Shown here: one piece after another, positions 1 through 5,301 of the stretch
How the letters are laid out: every line of letters begins with the position of its first letter
Numbering within the stretch: the stretch's first letter is position 1
Assembly (NCBI GenBank): GCA_938041725.1
Contig: CALISX010000182.1
Location: 1 to 5,322 of the forward strand
Origin: an uncultured Lachnoanaerobaculum sp.
GTDB taxonomy: Bacteria; Bacillota; Clostridia; Lachnospirales; Lachnospiraceae
DNA length: 5,322 nt
Reading direction: 5' to 3'
Translations under genes and position numbers: made by a program
The notes under the pieces: generated by a model
Seen by the model: only the letters and a program-made list of their open reading frames with translations
What the model was told of the DNA's origin: nothing
The model's database searches: none

Positions 1-1
1 G

Positions 2-592
2 GGGAAAATTGCCGGTATAGCCGGCGGGGCAGGCCTGGGGATCTATGTGTGCAGCCGGGTGGAGCGGGAGATTGGCGACCGGCATATTGTACATCTGTCC
101 GGGCTTTTGTCTAAGTTTATGGAGGACGGAGAAACCATACAGGTGCGTATTGATTATGAATACCGGCTGCCCATTGATATATTAGGGATTCATGCCATCC
201 GCCAAAGGGTGGTAGCCACCAGAAGGGCCTGGATTGGCGCTGATGGAGGAAAAGGAGAGGGGGAGGAGGATAACAGCCAGGATCCCATGGTTTATGTGGG
301 GAAAACCTCCACCAGATACCATCTTTCTTCCCACTGCCATTATTTACACAATGACCTGCAGGCAGTGTCCATGGGGGAGATTGTTGCCAAAAGAAATCAA
401 TCCGGGGGGAGATATCTTCCCTGTGAACGCTGCGGCAGTGCTGCCGGGGAAATAGTTTATATCATGCCCTCCGGCAGCCGGTACCACTCCAGTGCCGATT
501 GCAGTGCCATTCAGGCCTATGTCCGGACAGTGCGTCGCTCAGAGGTGGAATATATGGGAGCCTGCTCCTATTGTGGAGGCAGTCATGAATAA
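2..592 (+). CDS. TadE-like pilus-associated protein with two C-terminal Cys/His motifs (5' partial)
   Basis: The frame is open from base 2 with no stop, so the gene begins before the window. The GTG at 47 is internal, because the Gly-rich stretch before it continues the same frame. 196 residues are visible. Numbering from the codon at 47, residues 31-63 (IQVRIDYEYRLPI, then QRVVATRRAWIG) resemble the C-terminal region of TadE-family minor pilins of Clostridia. This is my recollection of the family, not a search result. Two repeats follow: YH-x4-C (H92, C97) with PCERC (C126, C129), then YH-x4-C (H147, C152) with CSYC (C173, C176). Each offers one His and three Cys, a plausible metal-binding or disulfide set. 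The prepilin peptidase and small prepilin genes follow directly, so I infer an exported pilus component. The N-terminal membrane segment expected of the family would be outside the window. The role of the repeats is unknown. Confidence 0.8.
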   Translation, partial: GKIAGIAGGAGLGIYVCSRVEREIGDRHIVHLSGLLSKFMEDGETIQVRIDYEYRLPIDILGIHAIRQRVVATRRAWIGADGGKGEGEEDNSQDPMVYVGKTSTRYHLSSHCHYLHNDLQAVSMGEIVAKRNQSGGRYLPCERCGSAAGEIVYIMPSGSRYHSSADCSAIQAYVRTVRRSEVEYMGACSYCGGSHE

Positions 593-624
593 TACAGTTG
601 GGGATGAAAATCTCTTTTATGGGG

Positions 625-636
625 AAGGGAGGAGGA
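625..636 (+). promoter_or_regulatory. Ribosome binding site deciding the prepilin peptidase start
   Basis: The purine tract AAGGGAGGAGGA directly precedes ATG 637. The GGAGG at 628-632 gives a 4-nt spacer. The other in-frame starts at 598, 604 and 619 lack a comparable site, so this tract favours ATG 637. Confidence 0.6.
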
Positions 637-1095
637 ATGCTGGCAGATTATTGGTATGGTAAATGTATTTTTTTGATTTTTTTAGCGGTATTTACCTATG
701 ATGATCTAAAAACCAAGACCATTGATATGAGAATGCTGTGGTTGTTCTATCTGGTGATTTTTACCGCTTATTCCTATATGCTGGCCGCCGGGATGCCTCT
801 GGCTGGCAGGGAAATTATCCTGGGACTTTTTAGCGGCGGCATCATATATCTGGCGGCCAGAGGATTTCGCTTTATAGGAAGGGGAGACGGACTTTTCTTT
901 ATGGGAAGCGGTGCTTTGCTTGGATGGAGGGGAAATCTTTCTCTGCTGGTCACCAGTCTTTTGGTCATATCCATCTATGCTCTTGGTCTTATGGCAGGGT
1001 ATATGTTTCAGGGAAAAAGCATACGGGGAAAAACGGTGGCCATGCTGCCCTTCATCACTTTGGCTTGTTTTGGAAATTGGTTTTTTGGAGGGTAG
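637..1095 (+). CDS. A24-family prepilin peptidase (TadV/CpaA-like)
   Basis: A 152-residue, very hydrophobic protein with about four to five membrane segments. It cleaves the leader of type IV-like prepilins at the cytoplasmic face. Both aspartates of the aspartic prepilin peptidase family are visible: the YDDLKTKTID motif after the first membrane segment (D22/D23) and the GRGD motif (D84), which is a GxGD signature. The C-terminal GKTVAMLPF segment fits the usual conserved basic-proline region before the last helix. The length matches TadV/CpaA-type enzymes, which lack the N-methylation domain of PilD. I chose ATG 637 because GGAGG (628-632) lies 4 nt upstream and the first helix starts soon after. 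The same frame is open back to TTG 598 and contains ATG 604 and ATG 619, but none of these has a good ribosome binding site. The gene sits 44 bases after the previous stop and 3 bases before the next start, so it is co-transcribed. Confidence 0.88.
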   Translation: MLADYWYGKCIFLIFLAVFTYDDLKTKTIDMRMLWLFYLVIFTAYSYMLAAGMPLAGREIILGLFSGGIIYLAARGFRFIGRGDGLFFMGSGALLGWRGNLSLLVTSLLVISIYALGLMAGYMFQGKSIRGKTVAMLPFITLACFGNWFFGG

Positions 1096-1098
1096 CAT

Positions 1099-1515
1099 AT
1101 GCGGGTAGAGGGAAGTTTTACCATAGAAGCAACGGTTGTTTTAGCGGTTATCTTTGTGACGATTGCTCTTATCATCGGGATAGCCTTTGATAAAAGAGCC
1201 ATGGTGGTGGCAGGGGTGGAGATGCATTTTATGATGCAGGAGATTGCCCATGATGAGGAACAGATGGGATATGACAAGGAGAGGCTCAAAAGCAATGGAC
1301 AAAGAAATATTACTGCTATGAAGGGCTATGAGGATGCAGGGATTGAATGTCTGGAAAATCCCCTTTGGGTGACAGGCAGGCTTCAGGGAAGCAAGCAGAC
1401 CATGTCTTTGGAGATGGCTGTTTTTAACCCGGAGGGCTATATGCGGGCCACGACGGCCATGGAGGGAATATATGAAAGGTATAGAGATCAGTTATCAGAG
1501 AACCCCGAATCGTAA
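1099..1515 (+). CDS. Small TadE-like prepilin (minor pilin)
   Basis: A 138-residue protein with a class III (type IV prepilin-like) signal. The short leader MRVEG is followed by SFTIEATVVLAVIFV, so cleavage after G5 leaves Ser at +1, Phe at +2 and Glu at +5, as in TadE/Flp-type prepilins. The hydrophobic helix runs over residues 9-30 and is followed by a mostly charged, amphipathic C-terminal part of about 105 residues. The adjacent A24 peptidase is the likely processing enzyme, and the product should be a minor pilin or pseudopilin of the Tad pilus. The start at ATG 1099 is supported by GGAGG at 1087-1091, 7 nt upstream, which overlaps the end of the peptidase gene. The last 44 bases overlap the next gene in another frame. 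The functional assignment rests on the signal motif and context. The C-terminal half shows no motif I recognise. Confidence 0.85.
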   Translation: MRVEGSFTIEATVVLAVIFVTIALIIGIAFDKRAMVVAGVEMHFMMQEIAHDEEQMGYDKERLKSNGQRNITAMKGYEDAGIECLENPLWVTGRLQGSKQTMSLEMAVFNPEGYMRATTAMEGIYERYRDQLSENPES

Positions 1516-2608
1516 TATGTTGATTTTTACCCCCCAGGAGGATATAAAACAAACCATATTGACCATGCACCGGTATGAGCTGGGGATGATGGAGTATAAT
1601 ACCATATCTTCTTTTTTGCATCTGGAAATCAAAAGAGATGAAGGGGGATTTTCCATGGCCTTTGACATCAGTTCCCGGCAGCCCTTATCCAGGGTGGCAG
1701 AGGTAGCTCCTATGGGCGTTCGGGAGCTGAAAAACGTTATTTCCGGAATCTTGGGAGCAGCCCGGGCTTTGGAGGAATATTTATTGGATCCTGTATATAT
1801 TTTGCTGAATCCAGATTATATCTACTGTGATCTGGATTCAAGTAAGCTGTTTTTTTGCTATATTCCAGGCAATGCCCAAACCAGCCTGGAAAGCATACCG
1901 GCTTTGTTTGAGGTCTTGCTGGGATATATTCAAAAAGAGGATAAGGATGCCCTGCTGTATGCCTATCAGGTCTACCAGGAGTGTCAAAAGAAGGGGTTTG
2001 TGCTGGGAGATTTGCTGCATTTTATGCAAAAGCAGGTAAAATCCCCAGAAGAAAGACTGGAGGACTTCTCTCCTTCGGAGGTCATGAGAGAGGAAAACGG
2101 GGAGAAAGCTCCGGAAAAAAAGAAGGGAAGAAACTTCCGCTTTTTTGAAAGCCTGTTTAAAAAAGAGAATCCCAGGGAAGAGGACTGGAACAATTATGAA
2201 GGAGAGGTGGAGGCCGTAATAGAGGAGGAGAGGCCGGAGGAGTCGGTTTTTGAAAAACCATTACAGCCGGTATCCCATACAGTGCTTCTGTCACAGGAGC
2301 CGGAGAGTGCTGCTTCTGGACTGGTTTTGAAGAGTCTTGATATGGGGGAGGATATTGCAGTTCCCTACTTTCCCTTTGTTATCGGCAAGCAGGAGCGGGT
2401 ATGTGACTATCTGTTAAATGCAGAGGGCATCAGCCGCATGCATTTAAAAATAGACAAGTTCGGAGAGGAGATTTTGGTGAAGGATTTAAATTCCAGAAAC
2501 GGAGTGATGGTGTCCGGGAAACTTTTGGAAAATGAGGACAGCTGTCAGGTAAAGGAAGGGGATGTGATTCAAATTTGTGCCAGAAGCTACCAGGTGGCAC
2601 TGGCTTAA
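1472..2608 (+). CDS. DUF6382 and FHA domain protein of the Tad pilus operon
   Basis: A 378-residue cytoplasmic protein with no membrane segment. Residues about 5-185 resemble DUF6382 (ISYQRTPNRNM near the start, DISSRQPLSR at 65-74, then the DPVYILLNPDYIYCD region). Residues about 190-280 form a charged, Glu/Lys/Pro-rich linker that is probably disordered. Residues about 284-377 form an FHA domain with the phosphopeptide-binding signature: GK at 305-306, SRMH at 321-324 and NSRNG at 340-344. FHA domains bind phosphothreonine peptides, so the protein likely couples Ser/Thr kinase signalling to pilus assembly. The kinase and partner are not in the window. The start at ATG 1472 has GGAGGG (1461-1466) 5 nt upstream and preserves the N-terminal family motif. 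ATG 1517 would remove it. The gene overlaps the preceding prepilin gene by 44 nt, which suggests translational coupling, and a terminator follows it, so it is the last gene of the operon. Confidence 0.87.
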   Translation: MKGIEISYQRTPNRNMLIFTPQEDIKQTILTMHRYELGMMEYNTISSFLHLEIKRDEGGFSMAFDISSRQPLSRVAEVAPMGVRELKNVISGILGAARALEEYLLDPVYILLNPDYIYCDLDSSKLFFCYIPGNAQTSLESIPALFEVLLGYIQKEDKDALLYAYQVYQECQKKGFVLGDLLHFMQKQVKSPEERLEDFSPSEVMREENGEKAPEKKKGRNFRFFESLFKKENPREEDWNNYEGEVEAVIEEERPEESVFEKPLQPVSHTVLLSQEPESAASGLVLKSLDMGEDIAVPYFPFVIGKQERVCDYLLNAEGISRMHLKIDKFGEEILVKDLNSRNGVMVSGKLLENEDSCQVKEGDVIQICARSYQVALA

Positions 2609-2651
2609 AAGAAGGTGTAGAGATCTGTGTATCTTGCGGCCTGCTGTTATT

Positions 2652-2692
2652 GTCCCCCATGCCAGACTTGTTTGGCATGGGGGACGATTTTT
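2652..2692 (+). terminator. Rho-independent terminator of the pilus operon
   Basis: A perfect 13-bp GC-rich stem (2652-2664 pairing with 2673-2685) encloses an 8-nt loop, and a run of five T follows at 2688-2692. It lies 43 bases after the DUF6382-FHA stop and ends the + strand operon just before the convergent sortase gene. Read on the - strand the stem is not followed by a T tract, so it looks one-directional, although the stem may also slow transcription coming from the sortase gene. Confidence 0.93.
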
Positions 2693-2699
2693 GTACTCC

Positions 2700-3500
2700 C
2701 TAATGGGCTGCCTCCAGCTTGGTTAATACACCGCTTAAAACAAAGCGGGCGTTATCGAACTCATAGCTGCAGGTGGTGAGAGTTAGGATTTTGGAATCCT
2801 GGGAGGGAGTAATCGGGGAGGTGAACATAGACTTCCCCTTTTGTTCTTCCAGCCAGCGGCCAAAGGAAGCATCGTCCGGGAAATCAATCTCCCAGGCATT
2901 CTCCTCTACATTGGCTACATAGCCCGAGAAAAAGTCAATGCAGTAGGAGGCCTCCTCTGTAATCAGATAGCCTGTGGGATGGGCATTAAAAAAATCCTGG
3001 GTTTTGTATCCTTTAAGCCCGGCAAACATGCTGCCGTTTTTCATATGGTGACCGTAGAGGATGCTGTTACGCTCTAAAAACCCTTCCTGGTTTCTGGCAT
3101 CCAAAAAAATGCTTCCTGCAATATTTTCACTGCCGTCCACCAAATGGTTTAAATAATAGGTATTATCCTCCCCATGAACAATGGGATAGTTGATCTGGGT
3201 GTCGGGAATGTAGATCCATCCCATTACCTGGGGATTGATGGCTTTTAACTGGGCAAAGTCTATTTGCAAAGGTGCAGAATTACTGCTTTGGGAGGCGCTC
3301 TGGGAAGATTCTGCTGTTTCTTCCGCAGATGTTCCAGCAGAGAAGGCCTTATGGATGGCAAGGCTGCTTAGGGCATGATACGCCTGATTTCCCCTGTCGT
3401 ATTTTCTTTGTATACCCAAAAACTTTGCTCCAGAGTAGAGGGCAACTGCCAAAAGTACAATGCCTAACAAGATGCGGATAGGATGTGGTTTCATAAGCAA
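2700..3500 (-). CDS. Class B sortase
   Basis: A 266-residue membrane-anchored cysteine transpeptidase that acts outside the cell. It joins proteins carrying a C-terminal sorting signal to peptidoglycan or to pilin subunits. The order is: a short basic N terminus, an uncleaved signal anchor (about residues 7-24), a Ser/Ala/Glu-rich stalk (about 54-77) and a catalytic domain (about 80-264). The catalytic set is complete: His151 in NSILYGHHMKNGSMF, Cys244 in LTLTTCSYEF and Arg252 in NARFVL. The GWIYIPDTQINYPIV and SIFLDARN segments are typical of class B. I chose TTG 3500 because GGAGG (3511-3507 on this strand) is 6 nt upstream. ATG 3494, two codons later, is the alternative with a 12-nt spacer. 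The longer reading from ATG 3563 would start inside the predicted promoter. No LPxTG-like or NPxTN-like substrate is visible in the window, so the substrate is unknown. The gene converges on the pilus operon and has its own promoter. Confidence 0.92.
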   Translation of the reverse strand: MLMKPHPIRILLGIVLLAVALYSGAKFLGIQRKYDRGNQAYHALSSLAIHKAFSAGTSAEETAESSQSASQSSNSAPLQIDFAQLKAINPQVMGWIYIPDTQINYPIVHGEDNTYYLNHLVDGSENIAGSIFLDARNQEGFLERNSILYGHHMKNGSMFAGLKGYKTQDFFNAHPTGYLITEEASYCIDFFSGYVANVEENAWEIDFPDDASFGRWLEEQKGKSMFTSPITPSQDSKILTLTTCSYEFDNARFVLSGVLTKLEAAH

Positions 3501-3506
3501 GCATTT

Positions 3507-3511
3507 CCTCC
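3507..3511 (-). promoter_or_regulatory. Ribosome binding site of the sortase gene
   Basis: GGAGG on the - strand. Its spacing is 6 nt to TTG 3500 and 12 nt to ATG 3494, which favours the TTG start. An out-of-frame ATG at 3504-3502 is only 2 nt away, too close to be used efficiently. Confidence 0.6.
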
Positions 3512-3542
3512 ATAAAATACAGTTTGCAATACGAATTAATGT

Positions 3543-3564
3543 ATTGATAAAATAGTATATCAAT
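3543..3564. promoter_or_regulatory. Perfect 7-bp dyad overlapping the sortase -10 box (possible operator)
   Basis: ATTGATA (3543-3549) and TATCAAT (3558-3564) form a perfect inverted repeat with an 8-bp spacer. It covers the predicted -10 box and start point of the sortase promoter, where a repressor would commonly bind. AT-rich dyads can arise by chance, so this is a candidate only. Confidence 0.3.
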
Positions 3565-3582
3565 TTTTTGAAGAGAGGTAAA
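3554..3582 (-). promoter_or_regulatory. Predicted sigma-A promoter of the sortase gene
   Basis: On the - strand, TTTACC (3582-3577) and TATACT (3559-3554) are separated by exactly 17 bases, matching the vegetative -35/-10 consensus at 4 and 5 of 6 positions. Transcription would begin near 3547, giving a leader of about 45 bases before the ribosome binding site and start. This position excludes ATG 3563 as the sortase start. Confidence 0.55.
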
Positions 3583-3654
3583 GTGAATATTCCTGAAGAA
3601 ATGGTAAATATTCTGGGGCCTTATTTGTAAAATTAAGTTCCACCCCATTAAGAC

Positions 3655-3715
3655 ATGACATGGAAGTTAGTAATTCCGAAGCTACCCTGTGGAATTTACT
3701 AACTCCAAATGTTAT
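3655..3715. repeat. Imperfect inverted repeat in the IS leader
   Basis: The left arm (3655-3677) and right arm (3691-3715) are near reverse complements. The core AGTTAGTAA (3665-3673) pairs perfectly with TTACTAACT (3696-3704), and TTCC (3674-3677) pairs with GGAA (3691-3694) past a one-base bulge. Weaker pairing continues outward through ACAT/ATGT. The loop is 13 nt. No T tract follows on either strand, so it is not a standard terminator. It could act in transposase binding or as an RNA fold in the leader. Confidence 0.5.
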
Positions 3716-3719
3716 GCTG

Positions 3720-3769
3720 CATAGGGTCTATCTACGAATGGATTCCGGAAGAAACCGGAGGTCCCTATG
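3720..3769 (+). promoter_or_regulatory. Foldable leader that can occlude the transposase start
   Basis: CATAGGG (3720-3726) is complementary to CCCTATG (3763-3769), which contains the ATG start. Inside it, TCCGG (3744-3748) pairs with CCGGA (3755-3759), overlapping the GGAGG ribosome binding site at 3757-3761. A transcript containing the whole stretch could hide both signals. Folding was judged by eye and no energies were calculated. Confidence 0.35.
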
Positions 3770-5068
3770 AGCAAGAATAAACATCTTACACTTGATGACC
3801 GTTATAGTATCGAACGCGGCTTGAATAAGCGGCTAAGCTTTAAGGCTATTGGTGCCGAAATTGACAAAGACTGCACGACGGTTTCCAAAGAAATCCGTTC
3901 GCATATCGTTTTTGAAAAGAAAGGCGCTCCATACCGCCCCTTTAATGACTGCCTGAACCGAATGCACTGCTATCATATAGGTGATGTCTGTGAAAAATGC
4001 ACCAGGAAACACAAAAATAAGTGCTCTGTTTGCGGTGCCTGCAGGAAGCAGTGTCCTGACTATAAAAAGCAAGACTGCCCCCATCTGCTTAATCCTCCGT
4101 ATGTCTGCAATGGATGTGATCAGCGCAGTGTCTGTACTTTAGAGAAACATCTGTACCATGCCGTCTCTGCCCAAAGGGAATACGAAACTGTCCTCAGTGA
4201 ATCCCGTTCAGGTGTAAACCTTACGGAAAAAGAACGGTCGCAGCTTGACGGCCTCATCAGCCCGCTGCTTAAAAACGGGCAGTCCATCCATCACATACTG
4301 GTACACAACCAGGATACTATAATGTGCTGCGAAAAAACGCTCTACTCTTACGCAGATCTGGGCCTTTTTCAAGCCCGGAACATTGACATGCCCAGAAAAG
4401 TGCGTTTCAAACCCCGAAAGAAAAAATCCGTTGCCCTGAAGGTGGATAAAAAATGCCGCATCGGGCGATCCTTTGAAGATTTCAAACGCTTTCAGGAGGA
4501 ACATCCGGATCTGCCGGTTGTGGAATTGGATTCTGTAGAAGGCGTAAAAGGCGGTGCGGTCCTGTTGACGATCCACTTCGTCTTTCCGAAATTTCAACTT
4601 GCTTTTATGCGGGAGGCAAATGATTCCAGAACTGTTACAGACATTTTCAATAACCTGTATGACACAATGGGGGCAGCGCTCTATAAGAAGCTTTTTCCTG
4701 TTCTGCTGGCCGATAATGGTTCGGAATTCTCAGATCCGGCATCTTTGGAGTTTGCTCCTGACGGAGAACGGCGCTCTCATCTGTTCTATTGCAATCCGTC
4801 AGCACCGCATCAAAAAGGCAGCTGCGAAGTGAATCACGAATTCATTCGCCGTATTATCCCAAAAGGAGTTGAGATAGGAAAGTACTCCCAAGATCAGATC
4901 CGCTTGATGATGAACCATGTCAATTCATACAGCAGGCCGGAGATCGGCAACAAGGCCCCTTACGAAATGATGGCCTTCTTTTATGGGAAAAATGTCCTGG
5001 ATCTCTTTGAATTTAAAGCGGTTGCACCCAACGACATTATCCTGAAACCGTCGCTGCTTATTCCATAG
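3767..5068 (+). CDS. IS30-family transposase
   Basis: A 433-residue DDE transposase for cut-and-paste or copy-type movement of the surrounding IS. An N-terminal helix-turn-helix of the IS30 type (about residues 6-44, with LTLDDRYSIERGL and TTVSKEIRSH) should bind the element ends. A cysteine-rich section follows (12 Cys between C62 and C123, including CEKC, CSVC and CNGC), probably zinc-binding. The catalytic core shows D255 in VELDSVEG, D316 in LLADNGSEF and E354 in HQKGSCEVNHEFIRR, the expected IS30 DDE triad with the PKG motif after it. The frame is intact with no internal stop, so the enzyme is probably active. The protein is longer than classic IS30 transposases (about 380 residues), mainly because of the Cys-rich section. 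ATG 3767 is supported by GGAGG at 3757-3761, 5 nt upstream. It is a monocistronic gene divergent from the sortase. Confidence 0.95.
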   Translation: MSKNKHLTLDDRYSIERGLNKRLSFKAIGAEIDKDCTTVSKEIRSHIVFEKKGAPYRPFNDCLNRMHCYHIGDVCEKCTRKHKNKCSVCGACRKQCPDYKKQDCPHLLNPPYVCNGCDQRSVCTLEKHLYHAVSAQREYETVLSESRSGVNLTEKERSQLDGLISPLLKNGQSIHHILVHNQDTIMCCEKTLYSYADLGLFQARNIDMPRKVRFKPRKKKSVALKVDKKCRIGRSFEDFKRFQEEHPDLPVVELDSVEGVKGGAVLLTIHFVFPKFQLAFMREANDSRTVTDIFNNLYDTMGAALYKKLFPVLLADNGSEFSDPASLEFAPDGERRSHLFYCNPSAPHQKGSCEVNHEFIRRIIPKGVEIGKYSQDQIRLMMNHVNSYSRPEIGNKAPYEMMAFFYGKNVLDLFEFKAVAPNDIILKPSLLIP

Positions 5069-5128
5069 AGTCTGCTGTTTTAAGCGGGGAGCGGGAACGA
5101 AGTCAGGCGGGCATACCTGCCGGTGGAG

Positions 5129-5154
5129 ATTTCCGGCCGAACACGGCCGGAAAT
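5129..5154. repeat. Perfect 11-bp hairpin downstream of the IS
   Basis: ATTTCCGGCCG (5129-5139) and CGGCCGGAAAT (5144-5154) are exact reverse complements around a 4-nt AACA loop. No T tract follows. It is the first of four perfect palindromes in this non-coding stretch. Confidence 0.7.
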
Positions 5155-5201
5155 ACAACCGCATGCCGCTTGACAAAGTGACACGGATCACCCTGCTATG
5201 A

Positions 5202-5226
5202 GGAAAGGAACCACTGGTTCCTTTCC
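5202..5226. repeat. 25-bp near-perfect palindrome
   Basis: GGAAAGGAACCA (5202-5213) and TGGTTCCTTTCC (5215-5226) are exact reverse complements around the single base C5214. As RNA it would form an 11-bp stem with a 3-nt loop. No T tract follows. Confidence 0.7.
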
Positions 5227-5256
5227 CTGCCTTCCCGGCGAGGGGTATAACGGGGT

Positions 5257-5276
5257 CAAGGGGACTGGTCCCCTTG
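5257..5276. repeat. Perfect 9-bp inverted repeat
   Basis: CAAGGGGAC (5257-5265) and GTCCCCTTG (5268-5276) are exact reverse complements separated by TG. As RNA it would close as an 8-bp stem with a CUGG loop. Confidence 0.65.
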
Positions 5277-5282
5277 CAGGTT

Positions 5283-5301
5283 CTCAGGGCAGCGCCCTGA
5301 G
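5283..5301. repeat. Perfect 8-bp hairpin
   Basis: CTCAGGGC (5283-5290) and GCCCTGAG (5294-5301) are exact reverse complements around AGC. A further partial GC-rich repeat (GCCC...GGGC) follows it up to about 5313. No gene is seen between 5069 and the window end; the stretch holds only these hairpins and possibly the IS right end. Confidence 0.65.

Larger units (their letters stand above)
3637..5098 (+). mobile_element. IS30-family insertion sequence (approximate ends)
   Basis: The element is recognised by its single full-length IS30-type transposase gene. The ends given are a best guess. Reading inward, the left side at 3637 begins GTTCC, followed by CCCCATTAAGACA; the right side, read on the other strand from 5098, begins GTTCC, followed by CCCCGCTTAAAACA. 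The two align only with gaps, and no matching 2-3 bp target duplication is seen at these positions. The true ends could lie tens of bases away, or the right end could lie further into the hairpin-rich region. The insertion is upstream of the sortase gene and transcribed away from it, leaving the predicted sortase promoter intact. Confidence 0.45.

Noticed and set aside
47..592. GTG 47 as the true start of the first gene
   Set aside because: The frame is open to the window edge, no ribosome binding site precedes 47, and a TadE-like protein should have an N-terminal membrane segment that is missing here.
706..1295. Antisense reading frames (66-130 codons) opposite the prepilin peptidase and prepilin genes
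   Set aside because: Their composition is that of shadow frames (Ser/Pro/Lys-rich, no motifs), and the sense genes are clearly recognised.
2652..2692. Terminator acting for both convergent genes
   Set aside because: The - strand reading of the stem is followed by AATAACAGCAG with no T run, so only + strand termination is supported.
3501..3563. N-terminal extension of the sortase from ATG 3563
   Set aside because: It would start inside the predicted promoter, has no ribosome binding site, and adds residues before a normal signal anchor. TTG 3500 or ATG 3494 fits better.
3349..3648. 99-residue reading frame on the - strand over the sortase 5' end
   Set aside because: It overlaps the sortase in another frame, has no recognisable motif, and its internal ATG at 3504 sits only 2 nt from the GGAGG.
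3625..3653. Transposase promoter with TTGTAA as -35 and a box near 3648 as -10
   Set aside because: The -10 candidate TTAAGA matches the consensus at only 2 of 6 positions, and no convincing alternative was found in the leader.
4208..4597. 129-residue antisense frame inside the transposase gene
   Set aside because: It lies wholly opposite the conserved transposase coding region and has no ribosome binding site or family resemblance.
5170..5202. Possible promoter (TTGACA at 5170-5175 with TATGAG downstream)
   Set aside because: The spacer is about 21 bases, too long, and no gene follows within the window.
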